DNA of 64,000 nt. Source: Clostridia bacterium. GTDB lineage: Bacteria > Bacillota > Clostridia > Oscillospirales > CAG-272. The notes beneath the pieces are model-generated. The model saw nothing but the letters and a program-made list of their open reading frames with translations. It did no database searches and had not been told where the DNA came from. The stretch covers positions 22,140 through 86,139 of the forward strand of contig JAFQOP010000005.1 of the NCBI GenBank assembly GCA_017403155.1. The letters are read 5' to 3'. This document shows, in pieces, positions 33,401 to 41,046 of the stretch; position 1 is the first letter of the stretch, and every line of letters starts with the position of its first letter. Position numbers and translations under genes: made by a program.

Positions 33401-34695
33401 CCGTCCTTCAGCTTGATGCACTTCATATCCTGGCCTCCTATATCGAGCACGCAGTCAACCTCGGGGTCGAAGAAGCCCGCAGCGGTTGCATGAGCAACCG
33501 TCTCTACCTCTCCTTCATCGAGTGCAAACGCAGCCTTCAGGAGTGCTTCACCGTAGCCTGTGGAGCAGGAGCGCGCGATATGCGCCCCCTCGGGGAGAAG
33601 GGCTGTAAGCGCGGCTATTGCCTCGGTGGCGGTTTTTATGGGATTTGCCTTGTTGTTTGAATAGAAGGAATAGAGCAGCTCTCCCTCCTCGCCTATCAGG
33701 GCGAGCTTGGTGGTGGTGGAGCCTGCATCTATGCCGAGGAAGCACCTTCCGCGGTAGTCCTTTATATCGCATCTTTTGACGGATGCTCGTTTATGTCTTT
33801 CAGAAAACTCCCGATACTCCTCATCATTTGCAAAAAGAGGCTCGAGTCTTTTTATCTCGCTATCCAGCCTTACACCCGTCGAAAGCGCCAAAATAAGCTC
33901 ACACGGGTCCCGACTTATGCCCTCATCAGCACTAAGCGCCGCGCCGAGGGCGGCAAACAGATGCGAGTCGGAGGGGACGATGGCGCACCCGTCAGAGAGT
34001 GAGAGAGTGCGCACAAAGGCGGCGCGCAGCTCTGTGAGGAAGTGCAGGGGTCCGCCAAGGAATATAACAGTGCCGCGTATCGGCTTGCCGCAGGCGAGAC
34101 CCGAAATAGTCTGGTTGACGACCGCCTGAAAAATAGAGGCGGCAAGGTCGGGCTTTGTTGCCCCCTCGTTTATAAGCGGCTGAATATCCGTCTTGGCAAA
34201 GACACCGCATCTGGCGGCTATCGGATATATCTCCTTGTAGCTCTTCGCATACTCGTTAAGTCCCTCGGCATCCGTCTCAAGGAGGGCTGCCATCTGGTCG
34301 ATAAAGGAGCCCGTGCCGCCTGCGCAAACACCGTTCATCCTCTCCTCTACCCCGTTGCCGAAGTATATAATCTTGGCATCCTCGCCTCCGAGCTCGATAG
34401 CAACGTCGGTCTCGGGGGCTGTCGCACGTATGGCGGTGGTAGTGGCTACGACCTCCTGGACGAACGGAATATCCATGGCCTTTGCCAAAGAAATAGCGCC
34501 CGAGCCCGTTATCTTAGCCTTGACGGAAAAGTCACCGAGCTCCTCACGCGCCTCGGCAAGGAGGGTGGCAAGGGTCGACTGCGTATGTGAAAGATGGCGA
34601 CGGTATCTGCCCCATATAATCTCACCGTCCGCGTTGATTATGACGAGCTTCACGGTAGTGGAGCCAATATCTATGCCTGCTCTGTAAATTTGCAT
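30433..34695 (-). CDS. Giant BadF/HgdC-type ATPase (2-hydroxyacyl-CoA dehydratase activator family)
   Basis: About 1,420 aa. I start at MQIYRAGIDIG with AAAGGA seven bases upstream; 29 further in-frame residues have no start support. Two ASKHA-fold activator modules occur: GIDIGSTTVKLVI (about 5-17) and FLGIDAGSTTTKLAL (about 320). ACSSGCGSFIENF and CGGCQNNC provide Fe-S cysteines. The C-terminal half is the DUF2229/HgdB-like region with IPRVLNIYENYPFWATF, ESECYPAKLSHGH and NSFGCGLDAVTTDQV. Relatives use ATP to inject an electron into dehydratases. No dehydratase subunits are nearby, so the target is unknown. 13 bp after the upstream gene. Confidence 0.9.
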   Translation of the reverse strand: MQIYRAGIDIGSTTVKLVIINADGEIIWGRYRRHLSHTQSTLATLLAEAREELGDFSVKAKITGSGAISLAKAMDIPFVQEVVATTTAIRATAPETDVAIELGGEDAKIIYFGNGVEERMNGVCAGGTGSFIDQMAALLETDAEGLNEYAKSYKEIYPIAARCGVFAKTDIQPLINEGATKPDLAASIFQAVVNQTISGLACGKPIRGTVIFLGGPLHFLTELRAAFVRTLSLSDGCAIVPSDSHLFAALGAALSADEGISRDPCELILALSTGVRLDSEIKRLEPLFANDEEYREFSERHKRASVKRCDIKDYRGRCFLGIDAGSTTTKLALIGEEGELLYSFYSNNKANPIKTATEAIAALTALLPEGAHIARSCSTGYGEALLKAAFALDEGEVETVAHATAAGFFDPEVDCVLDIGGQDMKCIKLKDGTVDNVILNEACSSGCGSFIENFANSLGLSAAEFAREALFAREPVDLGTRCTVFMNSNVKQAQKEGSSVSDISAGLAYSVIKNALFKVIKLTSSSDLGTHIVVQGGTFYNHAVLRALEKTVGCEVVCPDISGIMGAFGAALIARSRYSGEPSSMLSAEAILNLEYKTRTLRCGGCQNNCMLTVNEFSGGRRHISGNRCEKMVKAERGVVRGENLVAYKLKRIFDYEPLDEEDAPRGVIGIPRVLNIYENYPFWATFFRELGFRVVISPPSDRQLYLIGMESIPSESECYPAKLSHGHLQWLINNGVRTVFYPCVFYERQETKGAQNHFNCPIVVSYSENLKNNVEDLESAEVRYIRPFMAFTDERAVRDRMVRLCREVWGIGAREVRRATRLAWREQLAAKEDIRREGKRLFDKMQAAGERGIVLAGRPYHVDPEINHGIPDLIASYGLHVFTEDSLPVDFEPSRPLRVVDQWVYHSRLYTAAQFVCAHPSLELVQLNSFGCGLDAVTTDQVADIMSGAGRLYTVLKIDEVNNLGAVRIRIRSLLAAMKKRENNCIGATSDFSYRRTEFTDEMRREGYTILAPQMSPIHFDILEPVFKKHGYNVCILDNDDRRAIDVGLRVVNNDACYPSIVAVGQIMEAVLSGRFDTDKLAIIMSQTGGCCRASNYVGFIRRALDKAGLSHIPVISLNANGMEKNSGFKFTLPMILDAAHALVYGDLLMRCLYRVRPYELVPGSANALHDKWRAVCIDSLKGKRGTPSYKKICEGIVRDFDALPLDGSIVKPRVGVVGEILVKYMPLANNNIVELLEREGAEAVVPDLIDFLNYSVYNSVYKSKFLGVRKKSAIVARLAIKAIRFLRRPAIRVLARSKRFEPPVPIEHIAEITKPILSIGNQYGEGWFLAGEMIELITSGTPNIVCIQPFACLPNHVVGKGVIKQLRLKYPGANIAAVDYDPGASEVNQLNRIKLMLSEAKRALDEGETVPEREHAEV

Positions 34696-34708
34696 AATTA
34701 TTCCTTTC

Positions 34709-35509
34709 TTACGGCTCGGGATAGCATTTCCTGTATAGCTGTGCCCTGCCGCGCTTCCCGGCCTCGGCAATCGCACCGACACAAACCAGAAGCTTCAGTA
34801 TATAGAAGGTATAGCGCGAGGTGCGCTTTATCAGCCTTGAAAATTCGCTTGCCACAAACTCCTGCGCAAGTCCGCTCGGCAAAAGTGAAGCATAATCCTC
34901 AGCGCGGCGGAGCGTCAGCTCTGCTATTATTTCGGTCGGTATGCGCTCAAGGCGGGTGGAGCGACGCTTCTTGTCGGTGCCGTATCCGTTGAGGCTTCTG
35001 AATTCCTCTACCCGAAGATACATAAGGCGCACCGAAAGATTCTCATGCGCTATAACGCTCCTTATACCGAAGAGCATCTTAAACGCGTCAAAGACACACT
35101 CCCGCTTCGGGCTGTGCCTCGGCTCTGTGATTTCACCGCTCGTCGGGTCAAGCCACCTTACCGTCTTATCGGTCGCGAGGGGACAAACGACACTTACGCG
35201 CTCTGTCGGCAAAAGGCGCGAGAGCTTTTGGGCGAGTCTGTCGTATCCGCGCGTCTGCACCTCAAAGATTCCCTCGCTGTTTTTGATATCGAGTACGGAG
35301 CCACCGAATTCCACCTCATGCAGTGAGACGTCGGGCTCAATATAGCATTTTAATATTCTGTGGAGCGATTTCTCCGAAAGTGTACCTATGCCTGAGCCCG
35401 AAAAGGTCTCACCGATGACTGCCTCGCGCGCCCTTAAAAACCGCACGGGGTCGGGCTTCGACAAAAGCGGGCTCGAAAACTCGGGCAGCTCAATATTTCT
35501 TTTTTTCAC
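34709..35509 (-). CDS. Unknown protein with possible PD-(D/E)XK-like N-terminal core and C-terminal winged helix
   Basis: A 266-aa protein I do not recognise with certainty. Residues about 45-115 contain a helix (SEKSLHRILKCYIE), HEVEFGGSVLDIKNSEGIFE and VQTRGYDRLAQKL. The D..ExQ arrangement on adjacent strands recalls variant restriction-endonuclease folds. A charged middle follows. The last 80 residues (LPSGLAQEFVASEFSRLIK, TFYILKLLVCVGAIAEAGK, RGRAQLYRKC) look like a winged helix. No TM segment. It is 13 bp upstream of the giant activase gene, probably the same transcript. Nuclease function is only a fold guess. Confidence 0.55.
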   Translation of the reverse strand: MKKRNIELPEFSSPLLSKPDPVRFLRAREAVIGETFSGSGIGTLSEKSLHRILKCYIEPDVSLHEVEFGGSVLDIKNSEGIFEVQTRGYDRLAQKLSRLLPTERVSVVCPLATDKTVRWLDPTSGEITEPRHSPKRECVFDAFKMLFGIRSVIAHENLSVRLMYLRVEEFRSLNGYGTDKKRRSTRLERIPTEIIAELTLRRAEDYASLLPSGLAQEFVASEFSRLIKRTSRYTFYILKLLVCVGAIAEAGKRGRAQLYRKCYPEP

Positions 35510-35537
35510 CCCGAGCGTCTCCCTCCTTCAAAGCATG

Positions 35538-35570
35538 GAGCACCCACCTTTTCTGTCAAAGTGGGTGCTC
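35538..35570 (-). other. GC-rich hairpin between BY-kinase and endonuclease-like genes
   Basis: A perfect 10-bp inverted repeat GAGCACCCAC / GTGGGTGCTC with a 13-nt loop. No T tract follows on either strand, so it may be an attenuator or RNA-processing hairpin rather than a full terminator. Confidence 0.6.
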
Positions 35571-35591
35571 TCGGAATGACAATCTGCCCTC

Positions 35592-37151
35592 TTATTCCTT
35601 CTTACCGTTCTTATCGGTAGAGTAAGAGGAGTAGTAATATCTTGCGTACTTACGGTAGCCGCGGTAGCCGTACTTACCCTTGCGGTAGCCCGAGCCGCTC
35701 TTGTAGTCAACGTCATTGACAACGTAGCCGACAATTCTGCCGTTTACACCGCTTATAAGATCCTCGGATGCGGCGATGGCATTGACGTCGGAGTAATGGC
35801 TTCTGGCAACCATAACCACACCCGTAAGAAGTCCTGCGATAACACCGACGTCAGAAACCTCGTATGCGGGGGGAGTATCTACGATTATGATATCGTAGCT
35901 CTCGCGGCTTTTTGCGATAAACTCTGCCATTTTCTCGCTACCGAGAAGCTCGGAGGGATTGGGAGGAATTCTGCCCGAGAGGACAACGTCCAGGTTCTCA
36001 AAGCCAACCGCCGTAATAACCTCGTCCATGCTCTTTGCAGCACCCGTAAGAAGCTCGGACAGACCCGAGCCGCTCTCTACCTCAAACACCTCTCTGAGCT
36101 CGGGACGGCGAAGGTCACACTCAACGAGCAGCGTCTTCTTGCCGAGCATGGCGAGCGATGCGGCGATATTTGCGGAAATAACGCTCTTGCCTGCGCCCGA
36201 GAAGTCACTTGTGACGGCAAACACGGGGCATTTCTCTGCCGCGGTGGAGTAACAGAGGTTTGTTCTCAAGGTGTTGAAAGCCTCGGTAACACCAAAGGGA
36301 GTAGACGAGCTTAAAAGCTTGCCCTTGTAGTCGCGCTTGTCTCCCGCTATTATGGAGCGCTTCCTTGAACGGGAGGAGCTGCCCTCCTTGCCGTCGGCAT
36401 TCCACTCGGGAATAATGCCGATGACGGGCGCGCTGAAGTGCGCCTTTATCGTCGCGTCGTCATATACCTTGGTGTCGTTTATGTAGATAAAGAAGCATAT
36501 GAGGTATGCGATTACGAAGGCAACCGCACCGCCGACAACGGCAGCGGCAATTGCGCTGTCCCTTACGGAATAAACGTACGCCTCCTCCTGACGGGGTTCG
36601 ATGCTCAGATTGAAGTTAGTGTCAAAATCTGTGGGAATGTAAAGGGAGATCATCTCGTCACGAAGGCTGTCGAGCAGGGCACTCATAATTATGAGGGTGT
36701 GCTCCTCGTTCATCGTGCTTACGTAGACGGTGAATCTGGTCGCATCCTCGCCACTCTTGCCTGCGCTTATAGCGCCTCTGACGTATGCCTTTGCATCATC
36801 TCTGGTGGAAAGGGCGAGCTTGGATACAAGGTCGTGCTTGTCAACTATACTGCCGACGAGAACGTCATCGTGGATGGCGAGCACGCACGCATCTGCAACA
36901 CCTGCCGCCGCGCTGAGCGAGCTGTTGTCGACGGTCTGGCTGTTGGTGGATACGTTGCCGACGAAGAAATCTGCCGAGGAGGCATAGCTCGTTTCAGTAA
37001 ATATCTGTACGTAGGCACCTGCGAGTGCGGCAGCAAGGATAGCGACCATCGCTATTATTATCACGTACTTTTTCAGGGCACCGAGAAGAGTCGTCACGGT
37101 AATTTTGGAGTGACTCTCTTCGTTAAATACTTCTGTTACTTCGTTGTTCAT
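35592..37151 (-). CDS. Fused Wzz/CpsC-type modulator and BY-kinase (CpsD-like)
   Basis: A 519-aa inner-membrane protein. Residues about 20-215 are a Wzz/CpsC domain with two TM helices (YVIIIAMVAILAAALAGAY and AAVVGGAVAFVIAYLICFFI) flanking an extracellular helical region. Residues about 290-490 are a bacterial tyrosine kinase with Walker A SDFSGAGKSV, Walker A' LLVECDLRRPE and IIVDTPPAYEVSD. A tyrosine cluster at the C-terminus (YRGYRKYARYYYSSYS) is the usual autophosphorylation tail. It controls export or length of capsular/exopolysaccharide. No glycosyltransferases are adjacent. Confidence 0.92.
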   Translation of the reverse strand: MNNEVTEVFNEESHSKITVTTLLGALKKYVIIIAMVAILAAALAGAYVQIFTETSYASSADFFVGNVSTNSQTVDNSSLSAAAGVADACVLAIHDDVLVGSIVDKHDLVSKLALSTRDDAKAYVRGAISAGKSGEDATRFTVYVSTMNEEHTLIIMSALLDSLRDEMISLYIPTDFDTNFNLSIEPRQEEAYVYSVRDSAIAAAVVGGAVAFVIAYLICFFIYINDTKVYDDATIKAHFSAPVIGIIPEWNADGKEGSSSRSRKRSIIAGDKRDYKGKLLSSSTPFGVTEAFNTLRTNLCYSTAAEKCPVFAVTSDFSGAGKSVISANIAASLAMLGKKTLLVECDLRRPELREVFEVESGSGLSELLTGAAKSMDEVITAVGFENLDVVLSGRIPPNPSELLGSEKMAEFIAKSRESYDIIIVDTPPAYEVSDVGVIAGLLTGVVMVARSHYSDVNAIAASEDLISGVNGRIVGYVVNDVDYKSGSGYRKGKYGYRGYRKYARYYYSSYSTDKNGKKE

Positions 37152-37175
37152 TTTTTGCTCCTATATCAATTGTTT

Positions 37176-37886
37176 TTATCCGTTTGTAATGCCGTTGACA
37201 AACGCGGCATAGGTTACGTGTGCTGCCTCGGGGTCCATATTACACTCGAACTCATAGAGTGGCACACCCGAGATGAGTCTGTCGCACACGCGCATAGAGC
37301 GCACAAGCACTGCGGCATTCTCGCGAGGCAGGTAGACCTGATTCATAAAGCGCATCACGGCGCTCTTCGGGGTTATTTTGCGTGCGATATTCACCTCGCC
37401 TCTTGCCAGAAAGCCGACACCGCCGAGCGGACGGATGGCATTGTAGCCGTAGCCCTCCTTTCCCATCCAAGGGGTTGCACAGGCGTATACTTTGCCGTCG
37501 ATAAGACGAAGAATGGGCTTGTCTCCGTTCAGTATTCTGGCATCAAACTCCGAGAGCCAGAGCCTTGTGTGCGTTGTCTTGCCGACGCCGCTGTGTGCGG
37601 TCACGGCATAAGCAACTCCCTCATACTCGAGGACCGCACCGTGAAAGACGAGAGCATCGTATTCGGGCATTTTTTCGGCTATCCTACGATAGAGGACAAC
37701 GTTCTCGGCATAGAAGTCGGGGACTCTTATACCCGAGAGCTCATACTCGCGCGCGATGTCCTCGTCACTCGCGGACACAACGAATTCGGGCTCCTCGTCG
37801 GTCAGATAATCCTTCACGTAATTGCGGGTGTAGTCGAATCTCGGCTCAAGACCTATCGGTATATTTGCAATTTTTATTTTTATCAC
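37176..37886 (-). CDS. HPr-kinase-like P-loop protein
   Basis: A 236-aa protein. A Walker A loop TAHSGVGKTTHTRLW lies at about residues 115-129, preceded by LVFHGAVLEYEG, a beta-hairpin typical of HPr kinase/PEPCK-like folds. It is followed by ILNGDKPILRLIDG and TPWMGKEGYGYN, which resembles the Mg/PEPCK-like loop. Too short and lacking the HPrK N-terminal domain, so probably not CcpA-pathway HPr kinase. Relatives occur near PqqD and peptide-modification genes, but none is present here. Lies between an LRR surface protein and a BY-kinase; substrate unknown. Confidence 0.78.
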   Translation of the reverse strand: MIKIKIANIPIGLEPRFDYTRNYVKDYLTDEEPEFVVSASDEDIAREYELSGIRVPDFYAENVVLYRRIAEKMPEYDALVFHGAVLEYEGVAYAVTAHSGVGKTTHTRLWLSEFDARILNGDKPILRLIDGKVYACATPWMGKEGYGYNAIRPLGGVGFLARGEVNIARKITPKSAVMRFMNQVYLPRENAAVLVRSMRVCDRLISGVPLYEFECNMDPEAAHVTYAAFVNGITNG

Positions 37887-37897
37887 TGCGGCACCTC

Positions 37898-40840
37898 CTA
37901 GTCCTTTGAGCTCATATACGCGACAATGAGAATTTCATTGTTCTCGCCTATGAATATGATACCGAAGTTTGTTCCCGCGTACTCGGCATACGAGAGGCGC
38001 ACAGCGCCCGAAAATGCGTTGTCAAGCACCTGAGCAAGGCTTGCGGGCAGGCTCACGGAGGTGAGGGACGAGCAGCCCGAGAAGCACTTCTCCCCTATTA
38101 TCCTTACTCCCTCGGGGATGCTTATGCTGACGAGAGAGGTGCAGGAATTGAAGGTGGATTGCGGCAGCTCGGTAATACCCGAGCCGAGTGTGGCACCGAG
38201 GAGGGAGGTACATCCGTAGAAGGTGCCCATGCCCATTTTCTCAACCGTGTCGGGCAGGGTTACCTTCATAAGTGAGGTGGACTGGTAGAACACGGTGTCA
38301 CCAAGCTCGCGCACGCCCTCGGGCAATACAAGCTCGGTGATGACGCTCATATATGACAGGGCGCTGTCCCCGATATACTCGGGAGTGCCCTCAAAGGTAA
38401 GCTCACCGAGGGAGGTCATATAAGAAAGAGCACTATCGTGAAGCACCTTACAATCGCGCGGAACGGTGAATTCACGCAAGGAGGTGCAGTTCATAAACGC
38501 GGCAAAGCCGATAGAATAAATGTTTGGATGAAGCTCGAGCCTTGTGAGAGCGGAGCAGCCCTCGAAGAGCTCGTCCGGGATATCGGTGATAGCGGAGCCG
38601 ACTCTTGCCCACTCGATGGCAGTGGAGTCCTTGAATATGCCGCGACCCAGCTTGGTAGCGGCACCGAGATCGGCACGCCTGAGAGAGGTACAGCCCCTGA
38701 AGGCTTCATCACCGATTTCGGATGCGCGCGAAAGGTCGAAGGAGGCGAGCGAGGTACATCCCGAGAATGCCTCGGCACCCACGGTTGCTACCGCGGCAGA
38801 GTCTCCGATGCTGACAAGCGCCGTGCAGGAGGCAAACGCCCTATCTCCGATAGAGCCAACCGTCTCGGGCAGAGATATCGATACAAGTGCGGTACAGCCG
38901 ACGAATGCCTCAGAGCCAACCGAGGTAAGCGCGTCACCTACTGTCACGCTCTTCAACGCAGTGTTTCCGAAGCAGACGCCACTCGGCAGGCAGGCTATAC
39001 CGTTGCCGAAGCGGATAGAGCTCAGCTTCGGATTGCCTGCAAAGGAGTCGCCGCCGAGGGTGGTAATCCCGTCGGGAAGCTCAACGCGCACAAGTGCCGT
39101 CTCGGAGAATGCGGCAAAGCCTATCTCGCGGAGGGACGAGGGGAAGCTGACCGACTTCAGTGCCGACTTGGCAAAGGCGTAGTCCCCTATCCGCTCCACC
39201 CCCTCCGGAATAGCGAAGGAGGTGAGTGAATCACAGCCCGAGAAGGTATAATCCCCGATTTTCTTTGGCACGGTAAGAAAGCTGACAGAGCTGATGCCGT
39301 CACAATCGAAGAATGCGCCCGACCCGAGCTCGGTAAGAGAGGCAGGGAGTGTCAGCGAGGTAATGGAGCGACATTCCTCAAAGGCATAATCGCCTATATA
39401 TTCGACCGCGGATTCACCGAGGTTTAGTGTCTTCAGCTTAGTGGCACTCGAGAAGGAGCGCGCCTCTATTCTCTCAAGCGAGGAGGGGATTACAAGCTCT
39501 ACGAGGTCATAGGCGCTTGCAAAGGCGGAGCTTATCACCCTTATACCCTCGGGGAGGGTGAGGCAAACACCGCTCACCCAGCTCTCGCCGCCCGAGCTTA
39601 CCGTAACGAGCTTTGCGTTTTCGGTTTCTATAAGGGGGCTCGAGGAGGACGGGGTCTGGCGGACGGGGTTGTACTTTATAAGAATGCCGTCACCGACGAC
39701 TACAAGCTCATCGGTAAGGGCGGTATAAAATGCTGTTCCGTGGAAGGCGCTGCCACCGATATACTCGGTGCCTGCGGGGATATTCACGCTCGCAAGCCTT
39801 TTGCTGAAATAGAAGGCACTGTCCCCTATTCTCCTTATGCTGTCGGGAAGGATAACGGAGGTGAGATTTTCACAGCCGCGGAATGCGTCCTGAGCAATCT
39901 CGGTTACGTAGGTGGGAACGGTATACTCGGTGACGGTGGATTTCGGGGGCATTAAAACGACTATGCCCTCCTTTTTGTTGACCAGGGCTCCGCCCTCTGA
40001 GGTGTAAGTCGCGTTTTCCGCGGCGACGGTTATCTCACCGAGTGCGGCGCAGGCATAGAAGGCATCCTCGCCGATAGTCGAGAGGCTCTCGCCAAAGGAG
40101 AGCGAGCCGAGGCTCCTGCACTCATAGAAGGCTCTCGCACCGACCGACACGACACCCTCCGTGCCCTCAACCGTCCTGAGAGCCCCGCAATCCTCAAAAA
40201 TACTCGCTGAGAGCGAGGTGAGGGTGGCGGGAAGGGTGACGGAGGTAAGCGCATCACAGCCGAGAAATGCTGACTCGCCAATTTCGGTTACTCCGTTCGG
40301 CACACTAACCGTCTCAAGGCGGTAGCAATCCGCAAAGGCACCCGCGCCGACTGTCTGTACCCTCTCGGGGAGGGTCAGATTCTTTATTGAATAGCAATCC
40401 CTGAAGGCATAGCGTCCGATGCTTTTCAGCGAGAGGGGCAGGCTCAGGGAGGATATCTCGGTGCAGCCTTCGAAGGCGCCCTCTCCAATTCTCTCGACAA
40501 ACATGCCTATGGAAAGCGACTTAATTCTCTCGTTGCCGCAAAGGGCATACGGGGCAATCGACGTAACGGCACAGCCGTCAATCGTGCTGGGGATGGCAAC
40601 GGAAGAGTCGTTGCCTCTGTATGAAAGTATCTCAACTGTGGTATCACTCAAGTAGATATACTCAAAATCCTTAGCAAAGAATATCTCCCTCGGCTTTTCC
40701 TCGCCGCCTGTGTCATCGCCGGGGGGAATGAGGAATATACAGAGAAGAGTCACCGCAACAATAAGCAACAGGGTGGATATTATGATTATAGCGCCCTTTC
40801 GGCTGAGTCTCTTTTTGCTATTCTCGCTTTTCTTCTCCAT
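37898..40840 (-). CDS. BspA-type leucine-rich-repeat surface protein, membrane-anchored
   Basis: A 980-aa protein. Basic N-terminus and one TM helix (AIIIISTLLLIVAVTLLCIFLI, about 15-36) make a signal anchor. The rest is about 35 tandem LRR_5 units of 22-24 residues with the pattern L-x-S-[VI]-x-[LI]-P-x-x-[LV]-x-x-I-G-x-x-A-F-x-x-C. One break near residue 400 (YNPVRQTPSSSSPLIETENAK) interrupts the array. The family mediates adhesion to host or other bacteria. First gene of the unit with the HPrK-like and BY-kinase genes, from a perfect promoter. Confidence 0.92.
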   Translation of the reverse strand: MEKKSENSKKRLSRKGAIIIISTLLLIVAVTLLCIFLIPPGDDTGGEEKPREIFFAKDFEYIYLSDTTVEILSYRGNDSSVAIPSTIDGCAVTSIAPYALCGNERIKSLSIGMFVERIGEGAFEGCTEISSLSLPLSLKSIGRYAFRDCYSIKNLTLPERVQTVGAGAFADCYRLETVSVPNGVTEIGESAFLGCDALTSVTLPATLTSLSASIFEDCGALRTVEGTEGVVSVGARAFYECRSLGSLSFGESLSTIGEDAFYACAALGEITVAAENATYTSEGGALVNKKEGIVVLMPPKSTVTEYTVPTYVTEIAQDAFRGCENLTSVILPDSIRRIGDSAFYFSKRLASVNIPAGTEYIGGSAFHGTAFYTALTDELVVVGDGILIKYNPVRQTPSSSSPLIETENAKLVTVSSGGESWVSGVCLTLPEGIRVISSAFASAYDLVELVIPSSLERIEARSFSSATKLKTLNLGESAVEYIGDYAFEECRSITSLTLPASLTELGSGAFFDCDGISSVSFLTVPKKIGDYTFSGCDSLTSFAIPEGVERIGDYAFAKSALKSVSFPSSLREIGFAAFSETALVRVELPDGITTLGGDSFAGNPKLSSIRFGNGIACLPSGVCFGNTALKSVTVGDALTSVGSEAFVGCTALVSISLPETVGSIGDRAFASCTALVSIGDSAAVATVGAEAFSGCTSLASFDLSRASEIGDEAFRGCTSLRRADLGAATKLGRGIFKDSTAIEWARVGSAITDIPDELFEGCSALTRLELHPNIYSIGFAAFMNCTSLREFTVPRDCKVLHDSALSYMTSLGELTFEGTPEYIGDSALSYMSVITELVLPEGVRELGDTVFYQSTSLMKVTLPDTVEKMGMGTFYGCTSLLGATLGSGITELPQSTFNSCTSLVSISIPEGVRIIGEKCFSGCSSLTSVSLPASLAQVLDNAFSGAVRLSYAEYAGTNFGIIFIGENNEILIVAYMSSKD

Positions 40841-40906
40841 TTTCTGCCTCTCCTCTCTCGCGCGTGAGACGTGCGTATTTATAATTTAATATATTTAACC
40901 TTATAA

Positions 40907-40935
40907 ATTATACACCAACCGCACCCTTTTGTCAA
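40907..40935 (-). promoter_or_regulatory. Promoter of LRR-HPrK-BY-kinase operon
   Basis: Perfect TTGACA and TATAAT with a 17-bp spacer, about 65 bp before the LRR start. Confidence 0.88.
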
Positions 40936-41046
40936 TAGCGAGCTTGAAAGGATTCCGAATGGTGCGGAGAACGGAAAAAGTACTGTATAAAAGTGAGAAA
41001 AAATGAAAAGAATAGAAATACGTATTTTTTACAAAGGAGATGCTGA

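Noticed and set aside
34696-34782. 29-codon N-terminal extension of the giant activase
   Set aside because: It overlaps the end of the upstream gene; the internal ATG has a proper ribosome-binding site and the conserved GIDIGST start.
36438-37901. 487-codon plus-strand frame
   Set aside because: Antisense to the BY-kinase and HPrK-like genes, which have clear motifs and ribosome-binding sites.
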